A DNA stretch of 64,000 nt from Streptomyces griseus subsp. griseus (GTDB lineage: Bacteria > Actinomycetota > Actinomycetes > Streptomycetales > Streptomycetaceae). The stretch lies in assembly GCF_003610995.1 (NCBI RefSeq), contig NZ_CP032543.1:4464001-4528000 (forward strand). Direction: 5' to 3'. Below, one piece after another: positions 13,933 through 23,420 of the stretch. A program made the translations under genes and the position numbers. The first letter of the stretch is position 1. The number at the start of each line of letters is the position of its first letter. The notes beneath the pieces were generated by a model, which saw only the letters and a list, made by a program, of their open reading frames with translations, did not search any database and was not told the origin of the DNA.

Positions 13933-14664
13933 TCAGTCGCCGCCCCCGCCGCAGCCACTGCCGCAGCCGCCCCCGCCGCTGTCCCCGCTATCCCCGCTGT
14001 TCCCGCTGTCGCCGCTCCCGCCGTCGTCTCCGCCGCTGCCGGACTCGTGCTTCTTGACGTTGTGGTGGACGGCCATCGCCGTCCACTGGGAGCGGCGCAG
14101 GACCTTCATCGCCGTGCGGCCGGGGCGGCCGTTGCGGGTCAGTCGGCCGGCGAGGCCGATCGCGGAGACCAGGGCGGCCAGGACCTGGTCTCGGTGATCC
14201 GGGTAGCCCGCCTCCTCGGCCAGGGTGAACCGCCTGCGGATGCCCGGTACGAGGTCCGGGTGGACCGGGAAGTGGCGGTGGTACGGGAACAGGCCGAGGA
14301 AGCGGCGGGTCTCCCGGGACAGCAGGGAGCGCTCCACCAGGGAGTCCAGGTACCTCTCCCGGACATGCCGGTCGAAGTCGTCCACCCACTGCCGGGCGCG
14401 CATCCCGGAGCGGCGGCCCTTGGACTGGGGCAGGGTCCGCAGCAGGCCGGCGAGGTGCGGGTCGGCCGGGGGCAGCGGGTTCACCACCTGGACCCGGCCG
14501 TGCTCCTCGCGTATGCGCCCCTGGAGCTCCAGCTCCGCGAGGGCGGCGCCGGCCGTCCCGTACGCCAGGAACGCGGCCTTGCACAACGGCTTGCCGCTCC
14601 CCGGGTCCAGGGTGAGCAGGATCAGCTCCTCGGGGAGCGTCAGTACAGGAGCCTCGTACGTCAT
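13933..14664 (-). CDS. GPP34 (GOLPH3/VPS74-like) family protein
   Basis: 243-residue member of the GPP34 family, the bacterial relatives of eukaryotic Golgi phosphoprotein 3, many of which are multiplied in Streptomyces; bacterial function is not established. The family opening LTLPEELILLTLDPGSGKP is clear, followed by the helical core. The last 40 residues change to a Gly/Ser/Asp-rich tail ending in a Gly/Cys run with two cysteines. The ATG overlaps the fumarylacetoacetase stop by four bases, so the two are translationally coupled although no metabolic link is evident. Confidence 0.85.
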   Translation of the reverse strand: MTYEAPVLTLPEELILLTLDPGSGKPLCKAAFLAYGTAGAALAELELQGRIREEHGRVQVVNPLPPADPHLAGLLRTLPQSKGRRSGMRARQWVDDFDRHVRERYLDSLVERSLLSRETRRFLGLFPYHRHFPVHPDLVPGIRRRFTLAEEAGYPDHRDQVLAALVSAIGLAGRLTRNGRPGRTAMKVLRRSQWTAMAVHHNVKKHESGSGGDDGGSGDSGNSGDSGDSGGGGCGSGCGGGGD

Positions 14665-15890
14665 GGTGCCGTGACGATCCTGCCGGTCACGTCGCCGAGG
14701 CCCACGCGGGTGCCGTGCGGGCCGGGGGCCCAGGCGGTCAGCGTGACCGTGTCGCCGTCCTCCAGGAACGTCCGCTTGCCCTCGGGGAGTTCCAGCGCGT
14801 CGCGGCCGTTCCAGGTGAGCTCCAGGAGGGAGCCGCGCTGGGTGGTCTCGGGGCCGCTGACCGTGCCGGAGCCGTAGAGGTCACCGGTCCGCAGCGATGC
14901 GCCGTTCACCGTCGTGTGGGCGAGCTGCTGGGCGGCCGTCCAGTACATCGAGGCGAACGGCGGCTCGGCGACGACCTGGCCGTTGATCTCGACCGTGATC
15001 CGGATGTCGAAGCCGCCGTGCTCCTCCTCGTTCGCGTCGTCGAGGTAGGGGAGGAGGGGAACGTCCCGGGCCGGCGGGGTGGTGCGGGCCGCGTCCAGGG
15101 CCTCCAGCGGGGTGACCCACGCCGATACGGAGGTGGCGAAGGACTTGCCCAGGAACGGGCCGAGCGGCACGTACTCCCAGGCCTGGAGGTCGCGCGCCGA
15201 CCAGTCGTTGAGCAGCGAGAGCCCGAAGACGTGCTCGCGGAAGTCGGCGAGCGGGACCGGGGTGCCGTGGGCGGAGGGGACGCCGACGACGAAGCCGACC
15301 TCGGCCTCGATGTCCAGCTTCACCGAGGGCCCGAAGACGGGTGCCGGGTCGGTGGGCGCCTTGCGCTGGCCGCTGGGGCGCACCACGTCCGTACCCGAGA
15401 CCACGACGGTGCCGGAGCGCCCGTGGTAACCGATCGGCAGATGCTTCCAGTTGGGGGTGAGCGCGTCGCCGTCCGGCCGGAAGATCTGCCCGACGTTGGT
15501 GGCGTGGTGCTCGCTGGCGTAGAAGTCGACGTAGTCCGCGACCTCGTACGGCAGGTGCAGGGTCACCGCGTCGACCGGGTGCAGCAGCGGTTCGATGTCC
15601 GCGCGGTGGCCCGGGACCGTCAGCCAGGCGGTGAGCGCGCGGCGCACATCCCGCCAGGCGGTGCGGCCCGCCGCGAGCAGCGGCGTCAGGCTCGGCTGGG
15701 CCAGCAGCCCGGCGTACGGGGAGCCGAGCGCGTGGGCGGCGGCGCCGGCGTCCAGCACGTGGTTGCCGATGCGGACGCCGACCCGGCGGTCCTCGGGGTG
15801 GTCGGGGGTGGAGAACACACCGTAGGGGAGGTTGTGCGGGCCGAAGGGGTCGCCCTCGGGCAGGTCGAGCGGGCTGCTCTGCTCGGGCAT
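14661..15890 (-). CDS. fahA: Fumarylacetoacetase
   Basis: Last enzyme of tyrosine and phenylalanine degradation; hydrolyses fumarylacetoacetate to fumarate and acetoacetate (EC 3.7.1.2). 409 residues, close to the family norm. Metal and catalytic residues are in place: Asp122 and His128/His129 in DFYASEHHATN, Glu195 and Glu197 in KLDIEAEVGF, and Asp229 in LLNDWSARDLQ. ATG start with GAGG 9 bases upstream. No other tyrosine-degradation gene is nearby. Confidence 0.95.
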   Translation of the reverse strand: MPEQSSPLDLPEGDPFGPHNLPYGVFSTPDHPEDRRVGVRIGNHVLDAGAAAHALGSPYAGLLAQPSLTPLLAAGRTAWRDVRRALTAWLTVPGHRADIEPLLHPVDAVTLHLPYEVADYVDFYASEHHATNVGQIFRPDGDALTPNWKHLPIGYHGRSGTVVVSGTDVVRPSGQRKAPTDPAPVFGPSVKLDIEAEVGFVVGVPSAHGTPVPLADFREHVFGLSLLNDWSARDLQAWEYVPLGPFLGKSFATSVSAWVTPLEALDAARTTPPARDVPLLPYLDDANEEEHGGFDIRITVEINGQVVAEPPFASMYWTAAQQLAHTTVNGASLRTGDLYGSGTVSGPETTQRGSLLELTWNGRDALELPEGKRTFLEDGDTVTLTAWAPGPHGTRVGLGDVTGRIVTAP

Positions 15891-15998
15891 GTGTTGCTGC
15901 CTCGCTTTCCAGGTCGTGTGGAGGACACGTTACGTCGGAGGCCCTGCCCCACGGCAGTGCCCTGACTATCACCAACTGCACGTATTGCCCGGAAAGTT

Positions 15999-16034
15999 CG
16001 GAGGGTCCCCCCGGAAATCCGGGGGGACCCTCCG
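15999..16034 (-). terminator. Terminator of the hydrolase gene
   Basis: Perfect 16-bp stem (CGGAGGGTCCCCCCGG and its complement) with loop AAAT, 18 bases beyond the stop of the minus-strand hydrolase. It insulates that gene from fumarylacetoacetase downstream. Confidence 0.88.
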
Positions 16035-16052
16035 GTGCGGCCTTCGGCCGGC

Positions 16053-18047
16053 TCAGCCCGCCGTGCGCGGAATGCGCTTCTCCCACGTGCGGTGGAAGAC
16101 GATCTCGCCGCCGTCCTTGCAGATCACCTCGTTCGAGGTGATGAAGTCGTTGTCGTCGGCGGCGATCTCGGAGCTCGTCTCGATCTCCACGTCCCAGGCC
16201 ATCTCCGGCCGGTGCAGCCGGATCCGCCAGTCGCTGCGGGTGCGTGCGGAGAGCGGGTCGTCCTGCTGGATCGTGTACGTCTCCAGCGCGTCCTCGGTGA
16301 ATTCGAGGCCGTCGGGGTAGACCCGCGTACCGCCGTAACGGGGGTCCACCTCCAGCCGCCACTCGCCCTTGGCGACATCGCGGACGACGAGCCGTTCGGG
16401 GCGCGGCTCCTCCAGGGTGACCGGGTGGACCACCCCGAGCGGTTCGGACTGTTCCGGTTCGCCGAAGGTGATCCCCGGGTCCTCCGTGTGGCGGCGCACC
16501 GGCAGTTCCACGAAGCTGCCGTCCGCGTCCAGCGTGAACCCCGCCGAGCCGGCCTGCGGCCAGATCCAGGGCCAGTACGAGGAGGAGACCGCGAGCCGGA
16601 TGCGGTGGCCGGGCGGGAAGGTGTGGCCGATGCCGTTGAGGTCGAAGGTGACGGACTCCGTCTCGCCCGGTGTCCAGTCGTCGATGCGGTCGCGGCCGTG
16701 CCGGGCGGCGAGGTTGAGGACGCCCCGGGTGACCAGGGTGGAGGAGCCGTCGGGCGCCACGTCGCAGAGCCGGGCGATGGCCTGGCCGCGCGGGACGTCC
16801 ATCCGGATGCGGAGCTTGACCCGGGGGCGGCCGAGGATCTCGATCGGCGCCTCCTCGACCGGGAACTCGAACGACACCGACTTCGCGTCCTCGTCCCGCT
16901 GGTCCGGCGGCAGGTCCGCGTCGTTGCCGAACGGGAAGAAGCGTCCCGCGTCCAGGCCCGTCTGCTGCGGCGAGGCGACGATCCGCTCGCCGCCCTGGAG
17001 CGCGTACGCCACCGGGTTCACGTTCTCCGAGGGCCAGCTCGCGTCCCCGACCCAGCGCCCGGGCAGCGTCTCGTACACCGTGGCGGGCAGGTGCGAGCCG
17101 CTGATCCAGGACCGCAGCAGCGGCTCCCGCATCACCCCCGTCTCCTTGCCCTTCAGGTGCTGGTCCCACCAGCGCAGCGTCTCCTGGAGGAAGCCGATCG
17201 CGGGCCCCGGCGGCAGTCCCCGGTCCGGGTACTGGTGCGACCAGGGGCCGATGATCCCGCGGACCTGCCCCGGGCCGAGGTGTTCGACCAGGCGGAGGAC
17301 GGTGTCGCGGTACGGGTCGTGCCAGCCGCCGACCGCGAGCACGTTCGCCTTGATCGCGCCGTAGTCCTCGCAGACGCTGCCGTGCTTCCAGTAGCCGTCG
17401 CGGCTCTGGTGGGCCAGCCAGGTGTGGATGAACGGCTCCACCGCCTCCAGCCGCTCGAGCCACATCTCCTTCCACTCGTCGCCGACCTGCGCCGGGTCCG
17501 GCGGGCGGGAGACGAAGGCGAGCATGGTGGCGGCCCAGGCGTGCATGTCGACGGCGAGGACGGAGCCGCCCATGTAGTGGACGTCGTTGTCGTAGCGGTC
17601 GTCGGCCGAGCAGACGGTGACGATCGCCTTCAGCGGCTCTGGGGCGAGCGCCGCGATCTGGAGCGAGTTGAAGCCGCCCCAGGAGATGCCGAACATCCCG
17701 ACCCGGCCCGAGCACCACTCCTGCTGGGCCAGCCAGTGGATGACGGCCACCCCGTCCTGGAGCTCCTGCGCGTCGTACTCGTCGCCCGGCAGCCCCTCGC
17801 TGTTGCCGTGGCCGCGTACGTCGACCCGTACGGAGGCGTAGCCGTGGCCCGCGTACCAGGGGTGGCGCTGCCAGTCGCGGGGCGCGGTCCAGTCGCCGAG
17901 CCGGTAGGGCAGGTACTCCAGCAGCGCGGGGACCGGTTCGTCGGTCAGGGGGCGCCAGATCCGGGCGTAGAGCCGGGTACCGCCGGGCAGCGGGATGTAC
18001 ACGTCCTCGCGGATGGTCTCGTACGGGAACTCGGTCGTGATGTTCAT
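16053..18047 (-). CDS. CocE/NonD-family hydrolase (X-Pro peptidase type)
   Basis: 664-residue serine hydrolase of the family containing cocaine esterase, alpha-amino-acid ester hydrolases and X-Pro dipeptidyl peptidase. The nucleophile is Ser122 in FGISWGG; the acid is the Asp in GGWHDPYRDT and the base the His in GPWSHQYPD. A C-terminal jelly-roll domain follows (from about residue 375). No signal peptide, so cytoplasmic. It lies 67 bases downstream of a POT-family peptide transporter on the same strand, which suggests it handles imported peptides or peptide-like esters. The exact substrate cannot be read from sequence. Confidence 0.85.
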   Translation of the reverse strand: MNITTEFPYETIREDVYIPLPGGTRLYARIWRPLTDEPVPALLEYLPYRLGDWTAPRDWQRHPWYAGHGYASVRVDVRGHGNSEGLPGDEYDAQELQDGVAVIHWLAQQEWCSGRVGMFGISWGGFNSLQIAALAPEPLKAIVTVCSADDRYDNDVHYMGGSVLAVDMHAWAATMLAFVSRPPDPAQVGDEWKEMWLERLEAVEPFIHTWLAHQSRDGYWKHGSVCEDYGAIKANVLAVGGWHDPYRDTVLRLVEHLGPGQVRGIIGPWSHQYPDRGLPPGPAIGFLQETLRWWDQHLKGKETGVMREPLLRSWISGSHLPATVYETLPGRWVGDASWPSENVNPVAYALQGGERIVASPQQTGLDAGRFFPFGNDADLPPDQRDEDAKSVSFEFPVEEAPIEILGRPRVKLRIRMDVPRGQAIARLCDVAPDGSSTLVTRGVLNLAARHGRDRIDDWTPGETESVTFDLNGIGHTFPPGHRIRLAVSSSYWPWIWPQAGSAGFTLDADGSFVELPVRRHTEDPGITFGEPEQSEPLGVVHPVTLEEPRPERLVVRDVAKGEWRLEVDPRYGGTRVYPDGLEFTEDALETYTIQQDDPLSARTRSDWRIRLHRPEMAWDVEIETSSEIAADDNDFITSNEVICKDGGEIVFHRTWEKRIPRTAG

Positions 18048-18114
18048 GGGTCACCTCGGTGGGGGACGGGGGACGCCTTCTTATGGGGACGCGGCGCCTT
18101 CTTTCGGCACGGCG

Positions 18115-19614
18115 CTAGTGGACGGGGTGCATCGTGCGCTTCAGCCAGGGCGCGGCGGCGATCATCGCGATCCCGGCCGCCACCGCGATCGCCCCGTTGA
18201 CGCCGAAGTACGCCGGGTTGGAGACCTGGCCGTACAGCTTCACGATCTGGGCCTGGATGCCGTTGGCGACGGCCAGGGACAGGAACCACAGGGCCATCGT
18301 CTGGCTGGCGAACGCCTTCGGGGCGAGCTTGCTGCTGGCGGAGAGCCCGGAGGTCTCCAGCAGTACGTCACCGAGGCCGAGCAGCAGGTAGGAGCCGACG
18401 ATCCACCAGGCGGCCATCTTGTACGTGTCGTCCGCGTGCCCGGACGTCGGCAGGACCATCAGCAGGAACGACAGGCCGCCCAGGATCACCCCGAAGGCGA
18501 TCTTGTTGGAGGCGTGCGGCTGGCGGCGGCCCATCCTGACCCAGGTGGCGGCCACCACGGGCGCGAGCGCCACCTCGAAGGCGCCGAGCGCGGAGGCGTA
18601 CCAGCTGGCGGGGAAGGTGAAGCCGAGGACCTCGGTGCGGGCGTTGGTCGAGGCGAGCAGGATCATCGTCGAGTACGCCTGGAACAGGATGAAGTTGAAG
18701 ACGACGGACCCCAGGAAGAGCACGACGTACGGCCGCAGCCTGCCGCGCTCCTCCGCGGTGACCCGGGGGCTGCGGAACATCACCACGAAGTACGCGATCG
18801 GGGCGATGATCGAGACCACCGTGAGCACGTCCACGAACCGGTCGATGGTGAGCCAGCCCGCCAGCGCCAGGGCGGTGGCGACGAGGGCGGCCAGGACGGC
18901 CCCGCCGATGATCAGCCGCACCGCGCGGCGCATGGCGGCCGGGGCGAGGGCGAATTCGGCGCCCTCCTTGCGTCCGACCAGGTGACGGCGGCCCGCCACG
19001 TACTGGATCAGACCGAAGGTCATCCCGATCGCGGCGGCCGAGAAGCCCCAGTGCCAGCTCGCGTGGTCGCCGAGCCAGCCGGTGATCAGTGGTCCGGCGA
19101 AGGCGCCGATGTTGATGCCCATGTAGTAGAGGGCGAAGCCCGCGTCGCGCCGCTCGTCGTCGGTGCGGTAGAGCTTGCCGACCATGGAGGCGACGTTGGG
19201 CTTGAGCAGGCCCGTTCCGGCGCTGATCAGGCCGAGCCCGACCCAGGTCATCGCGTCGGTGGGCACGGCCATGGAGTAGTGGCCGCAGGCGATGAGGATG
19301 CCGCCGTACAGCACGGCCCGGTACGAGCCGAGGATCCGGTCGGCCAGCCAGCCGCCGGCCACGGAGACCAGGTAGACGAGGGTGCCGTACGCGGCGGAGA
19401 CGGAGGCGGCGGTGCCGGGGTCCATCCCCATGCCGCCGTCGGCCACCTTGTCGGCGAAGAACAGCACCAGGATCGCCTGCATGCCGAGGAACGAGAACCG
19501 CTCCCAGACCTCCAGGCCGGACAGGGTCATCAGGCCCCGCGGCTGGCCGAAGAAGGCGCGGTCGTCCTCGGGCGGCGGCTGGGCCGGCTCGGTGTCGGCG
19601 GTGGTGTGGGACAA
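18115..19614 (-). CDS. POT-family proton-coupled peptide transporter
   Basis: 499-residue MFS-type proton/oligopeptide symporter with about 12-14 membrane helices. The POT entry signature GLEVWERFSFLGMQAILVLFF lies near residue 35, and a GGWLADRILGSYRAVLYGG loop matches the second PTR2 signature. The start is TTG 19614: AGGAG lies 8 bases upstream and the family N-terminus fits. The hydrolase follows on the same strand with no convincing terminator between. It is divergent from the polyprenyl synthase across 158 bases that should hold both promoters; I could not assign -10/-35 boxes with confidence. Confidence 0.9.
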   Translation of the reverse strand: MSHTTADTEPAQPPPEDDRAFFGQPRGLMTLSGLEVWERFSFLGMQAILVLFFADKVADGGMGMDPGTAASVSAAYGTLVYLVSVAGGWLADRILGSYRAVLYGGILIACGHYSMAVPTDAMTWVGLGLISAGTGLLKPNVASMVGKLYRTDDERRDAGFALYYMGINIGAFAGPLITGWLGDHASWHWGFSAAAIGMTFGLIQYVAGRRHLVGRKEGAEFALAPAAMRRAVRLIIGGAVLAALVATALALAGWLTIDRFVDVLTVVSIIAPIAYFVVMFRSPRVTAEERGRLRPYVVLFLGSVVFNFILFQAYSTMILLASTNARTEVLGFTFPASWYASALGAFEVALAPVVAATWVRMGRRQPHASNKIAFGVILGGLSFLLMVLPTSGHADDTYKMAAWWIVGSYLLLGLGDVLLETSGLSASSKLAPKAFASQTMALWFLSLAVANGIQAQIVKLYGQVSNPAYFGVNGAIAVAAGIAMIAAAPWLKRTMHPVH

Positions 19615-19772
19615 AGCGGAGACTCCTGATCGTATGAGCTGATCCCGAACATACCGGCGGTGGTGGGAAGCCGCCCACGGTGATCCATACGAGACCGGAT
19701 ACGCTGAGTTGATTCGAGAGACAGCGACACATCGACAATGAGTGTGATCGTCAGCAGACAGGAGATGCCCTC

Positions 19773-20783
19773 GTGACCGTCGTCGGGCCGTTCGGACTGC
19801 ACGTGCGGGACCAGGCTCTTGAGGCCGACGTCCAGACGGGCCTGGCCGCTGTCGAAGCAGGGCTCCTCGAAGCCACCAAGAGTGATGTGCCCTTCATCAC
19901 GGAGGCCGCCCAGCACCTGGTGCGGGCGGGGGGCAAGCGGTTCCGCCCGTTGCTGGTCATGCTCGCGTCACAGTTCGGCGACCCGGACGCGCCGGGTGTC
20001 GTCCCCTCGGCCGTCGTCGTGGAGCTGACCCACCTGGCCACGCTGTACCACGACGACGTGATGGACGAGGCCGACGTACGCCGCGGGGTGGAGAGCGCCA
20101 ACACCCGCTGGGGCAACTCGGTGGCCGTCCTCACCGGCGACTTCCTGTTCGCCCGCGCCTCGCACATCCTGGCCGACCTCGGCCCCGAGGCCGTACGCAT
20201 CCAGGCCGAGGCGTTCGAGCGGCTCGTCACCGGCCAGATCCTGGAGACCGCGGGCCCGCGCGACGGGCGCGACCCGGTCGACCACTACCTTGACGTGCTC
20301 AGCGGCAAGACCGGCTCGCTGGTCGCCGTCTCCGGCCGGTTCGGTGCCCTGATGGCCGGGGCCGACGAGCGCACCGTGGACATCCTCACGCAGTACGGGG
20401 AGCGGCTCGGCATCGCCTTCCAGCTCGCCGACGACGTACTCGACATCGCATCGGACACCCACGAGTCCGGCAAGACCCCCGGCACCGACCTGCGCGAAGG
20501 TATCCCCACCCTCCCGGTGCTGCGGCTGCGCGCCCAGGCGGCGGCCGACGGCAAGCCCGACGACCTGGAGCTGGTGGAGCTGCTCGACGGCGACCTCAGC
20601 GACGACGGCACCCTCGCCGAGGCGCTGCGCCGGCTGCGCGCCCACCCGGCGCTGGAGCAGGCCCGCCAGGACACCGTCCGCTACGCCCAGGAGGCGCGCG
20701 CCACGCTGGCGCCGCTGCCCGAGGGGTATGCGAAGTCCGCGCTGGAGGAGCTCTGCGACGCCGTGGTGCACCGCGCGGGCTGA
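19773..20783 (+). CDS. Polyprenyl diphosphate synthase
   Basis: 336-residue trans-isoprenyl diphosphate synthase that elongates allylic diphosphates with IPP. The first aspartate-rich motif is LYHDDVMDEA (Asp94, 95, 98) and the second QLADDVLDIA (Asp220, 221, 224). GGKRFRPLLVM near residue 53 binds IPP. GTG start with AGGAG 8 bases upstream. Long-chain members of this family make the menaquinone side chain, and its position after the nuo operon fits that role; chain length cannot be read directly. Annotators often call these heptaprenyl or octaprenyl synthases. Confidence 0.9.
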   Translation: MTVVGPFGLHVRDQALEADVQTGLAAVEAGLLEATKSDVPFITEAAQHLVRAGGKRFRPLLVMLASQFGDPDAPGVVPSAVVVELTHLATLYHDDVMDEADVRRGVESANTRWGNSVAVLTGDFLFARASHILADLGPEAVRIQAEAFERLVTGQILETAGPRDGRDPVDHYLDVLSGKTGSLVAVSGRFGALMAGADERTVDILTQYGERLGIAFQLADDVLDIASDTHESGKTPGTDLREGIPTLPVLRLRAQAAADGKPDDLELVELLDGDLSDDGTLAEALRRLRAHPALEQARQDTVRYAQEARATLAPLPEGYAKSALEELCDAVVHRAG

Positions 20784-20941
20784 GAGCACGAGGCGCTGCC
20801 CTCCCCTGGTTGATGACACGTCACCCCATAGGACGCCGCAGGGGCCTACCCCTACGGGATGGCTGATGTGGTCCGTCCGGTTGTCATACCGGAGCAGTAG
20901 TCAGGTTGATCCCCCGGGCTGACGCTTCAGGCGGCCCGATT

Positions 20942-20972
20942 TGGTCAGATGGATACCAACCACTTCTGACCA
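20942..20972. promoter_or_regulatory. Inverted repeat upstream of the LolA-like gene
   Basis: Perfect 8-bp arms TGGTCAGA (20942-20949) and TCTGACCA (20965-20972) with a 15-base spacer, 75 bases before the ATG. The spacing suits a dimeric regulator as well as an RNA hairpin. Elsewhere in 20784-21046 I see only a second, imperfect dyad near 20833-20855 (CCGCAGGGG / CCCCTACGG). Confidence 0.4.
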
Positions 20973-21046
20973 CATCGGGTGAGCATGGCGGCAGGGAGTG
21001 GACGAGCAACCGGACGGAAGCCGCCGACCACGGAGGTAGGGCACAC

Positions 21047-22303
21047 ATGGCACCGAACGACAGCGCGGAGACCACCGGCGAGGCCACGGGCACTGTCGTG
21101 GGCCGCCGGAAGGCGGCGCGCTACATCGTCCCCGTCGCGGTCGCGGGAGTGGCGGCCGCGACCATCGGGCTCGTCCCGGCACTCGCCAACGCCGGCGACC
21201 CGGACCTGCCGAAGATCAGCGCACAGGAACTCATCGAGAAGATCGCCGCTTCCGACGAGGAGCAGCTCTCCGGAACCTTCAAGATCAGCACGGACCTCGG
21301 TCTGCCTCTCGACGGCCTCGCGGGCTCGTTCCTGCCCGGCGCCGACGGCGACGGCAAGGGCGCGGGCACCGCCGCACCGCAGGACAAGCTCATGGAGCTG
21401 ACGTCCGGCACGCACACACTGCGGGTGGCCGTCGACGGCCCGGAGAAGCAGCGGCTCTCCATCCTCGGCAAGGCCTCCGAGTACAGCGTCATCCACAACC
21501 AGGGCGAGGTCTGGGCGTACGACTCGAAGTCCGACGAGGTCTACCACGCCGAGGCGCCCGAGGGCGCGGACGCCGGGAAGGGTGCCTCGAAGGCGCCCAA
21601 GGACCTGTCGGCCACCCCGAAGGACTTCGCCGAGCAGGCGCTCGCGGCGGTCGGCGACACCACGTCGGTCACCGTGGACGGCACCGCGCAGGTGGCGGGC
21701 CGTGACGCGTACCAGCTGGTCATCAAGCCGAAGCAGGACGGCTCCACGGTCGGTTCGGTACGGATCGCGGTGGACGCCGAGAACGGCGTACCGCTGAAGT
21801 TCACGCTGTCCGCGGCGAGCGGCGGCAAGGCCGTGGTCGACGCGGGCTTCACCAAGGTGGACTTCGCCAAGCCCGCCGCCTCCTCGTTCGACTTCACCCC
21901 GCCCAAGGGCGCCAAGGTGACGGAGGCCGACGAGCTGGAGACCGGCAAGGACGAGAAGGGTGCGGCGCGCAAGGCGCTCCCGGAGCAGTTCTCCGGGCAG
22001 ATCCCCGGCCTGGAGGGGCTGGCGGACTCCGAGGGCGTCAACGTCATCGGCAAGGGCTGGACGTCGGTCGCCGCCATCGAGATCCCCGGCGGCAAGGGCC
22101 TGCCCACGGCGGGCTCGGGCGACGTCCCGGCCGAGGCCCAGGGCTTCCTGGACGCGCTCGGCGACAAGGTCACCGGGAAGTTCGGCTCGGGCACGGTCTT
22201 CAAGACCCGCCTCGTCAACGCCCTGGTGACGGACGACGGCAAGGTATATGTCGGTGCGGTGACGAAGGACGCGCTGGTACGGGCGGCCGACGGCGCCAAG
22301 TAG
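21047..22303 (+). CDS. LolA-like secreted or membrane-anchored protein
   Basis: 418-residue protein with an N-terminal hydrophobic segment (about residues 26-47) after a basic Arg/Lys patch and a likely signal cleavage near ALANA. The exported part resembles the LolA/LppX/DUF2092 fold often annotated as outer-membrane lipoprotein carrier, although these bacteria have no Gram-negative outer membrane. It probably binds a lipid or lipoprotein at the cell surface; this is a family-level inference. ATG 21047 is chosen because GGAGG at 21032-21036 precedes it; the frame extends upstream to 20906 without a ribosome site. A terminator follows, then an ABC transporter on the same strand. Confidence 0.8.
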   Translation: MAPNDSAETTGEATGTVVGRRKAARYIVPVAVAGVAAATIGLVPALANAGDPDLPKISAQELIEKIAASDEEQLSGTFKISTDLGLPLDGLAGSFLPGADGDGKGAGTAAPQDKLMELTSGTHTLRVAVDGPEKQRLSILGKASEYSVIHNQGEVWAYDSKSDEVYHAEAPEGADAGKGASKAPKDLSATPKDFAEQALAAVGDTTSVTVDGTAQVAGRDAYQLVIKPKQDGSTVGSVRIAVDAENGVPLKFTLSAASGGKAVVDAGFTKVDFAKPAASSFDFTPPKGAKVTEADELETGKDEKGAARKALPEQFSGQIPGLEGLADSEGVNVIGKGWTSVAAIEIPGGKGLPTAGSGDVPAEAQGFLDALGDKVTGKFGSGTVFKTRLVNALVTDDGKVYVGAVTKDALVRAADGAK

Positions 22304-22362
22304 GCCTTCGGGATCACCCCCGGGCCGTCCCGGGCCTCTGGGCCGTCCCGGGGTCACCCCCT

Positions 22363-22408
22363 GGCCGTTCCGCCCCGCCGTGCACCCGCGCGGCGGGGCG
22401 GAACGGCC
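22363..22408 (+). terminator. Strong hairpin after the LolA-like gene
   Basis: Perfect 18-bp stem (22363-22380 with 22391-22408) and a 10-base loop, 60 bases after the stop. It separates this gene from the ABC transporter operon, whose start codon is 28 bases further on. Confidence 0.87.
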
Positions 22409-22436
22409 CCCGCATGTGCTGAGAGGTGCGACCGGC

Positions 22437-23420
22437 ATGACGGACACAGCGGCGGCCCCGCCGCGCACGGACCCGGGCCCCACCGCCCCCGTGATCGAGA
22501 CGCGCGGCCTCACCAAGCGCTACCGAGGCGGTCAGCCCGCGGTCGACGGCCTCGACCTCACCGTTCCCGGCGGCAGCGTCTTCGGCTTCCTCGGCCCCAA
22601 CGGCTCCGGCAAGACCACCACCATCCGGATGCTCATGGGCCTCATCGACCCCACCTCCGGCACGGCCAGCGTCCTCGGCCGCCCCATGCCCCAGGCCGCC
22701 CGTACGGTCCTCCCGGAGGTCGGCGCGCTGATCGAGGGGCCCGCGCTGTACGGCTACCTGAGCGGCCGGGACAACCTTCTCCGGTACGACCGGGCCGACC
22801 CCACCGCCGACCCGCGCACCCGCCGGGCCCGCGTCGCGCACGCCCTGGACCGGGTCGGCCTCGCCGCCGCTTCGGGCAAGAAGGCGAAGGCGTACTCCCT
22901 CGGCATGAAACAGCGCCTCGGGCTCGCCGCCGCCCTGCTGCGGCCCCGCCGCCTGCTCGTCCTGGACGAGCCGACCAACGGCCTCGACCCGCAGGGCATG
23001 CGGGAGATCCGCTCCCTGGTCCGGGAGCTGGCGGCCGAGGGGACCACGGTGTTCCTCTCCTCGCACCTGCTGGACGAGATCGAACAGGTCTGTACGCACG
23101 CGGCGGTGATGGCCCGTGGCCGGCTGCTGGCCCAGGGCCCGGTCGCCGAACTCGCCGCGCGGACCCGTGGCCGGCTCGCCGTCACGACCCCGGATGCGGC
23201 CGAGGCCGCCCGCATCCTCGACGGGCACGGCCTCACCGGCCTGAGCGTGGCGGGCGACCGGCTGACGGCCGATGCCCCGCCCGCCACCGTGGACCTCGCG
23301 GACCTCAACGCGGCGCTGGTGGGCGGCGGGGTGCGGGTGCGGTGGTTCGGGATCGAGGGCGGGTCGCTGGAGGACGCGTTCGTGGCACTGACGGGAGAGG
23401 GATTCGATGTCGCAGGCTGA
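22437..23420 (+). CDS. ABC transporter ATP-binding protein
   Basis: 327-residue ATPase of an ABC-2-type exporter. Walker A is GPNGSGKT (residues 53-60), the signature is YSLGMKQRLGLA, and Walker B is LLVLDEPTNGLDPQG, followed by the switch histidine in FLSSHLLDEIEQ. ATG 22437 preceded by GAGAGG. It overlaps the permease gene by 14 bases. Families of this type export drugs, antibiotics or lipids; the substrate is unknown. Confidence 0.9.
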   Translation: MTDTAAAPPRTDPGPTAPVIETRGLTKRYRGGQPAVDGLDLTVPGGSVFGFLGPNGSGKTTTIRMLMGLIDPTSGTASVLGRPMPQAARTVLPEVGALIEGPALYGYLSGRDNLLRYDRADPTADPRTRRARVAHALDRVGLAAASGKKAKAYSLGMKQRLGLAAALLRPRRLLVLDEPTNGLDPQGMREIRSLVRELAAEGTTVFLSSHLLDEIEQVCTHAAVMARGRLLAQGPVAELAARTRGRLAVTTPDAAEAARILDGHGLTGLSVAGDRLTADAPPATVDLADLNAALVGGGVRVRWFGIEGGSLEDAFVALTGEGFDVAG

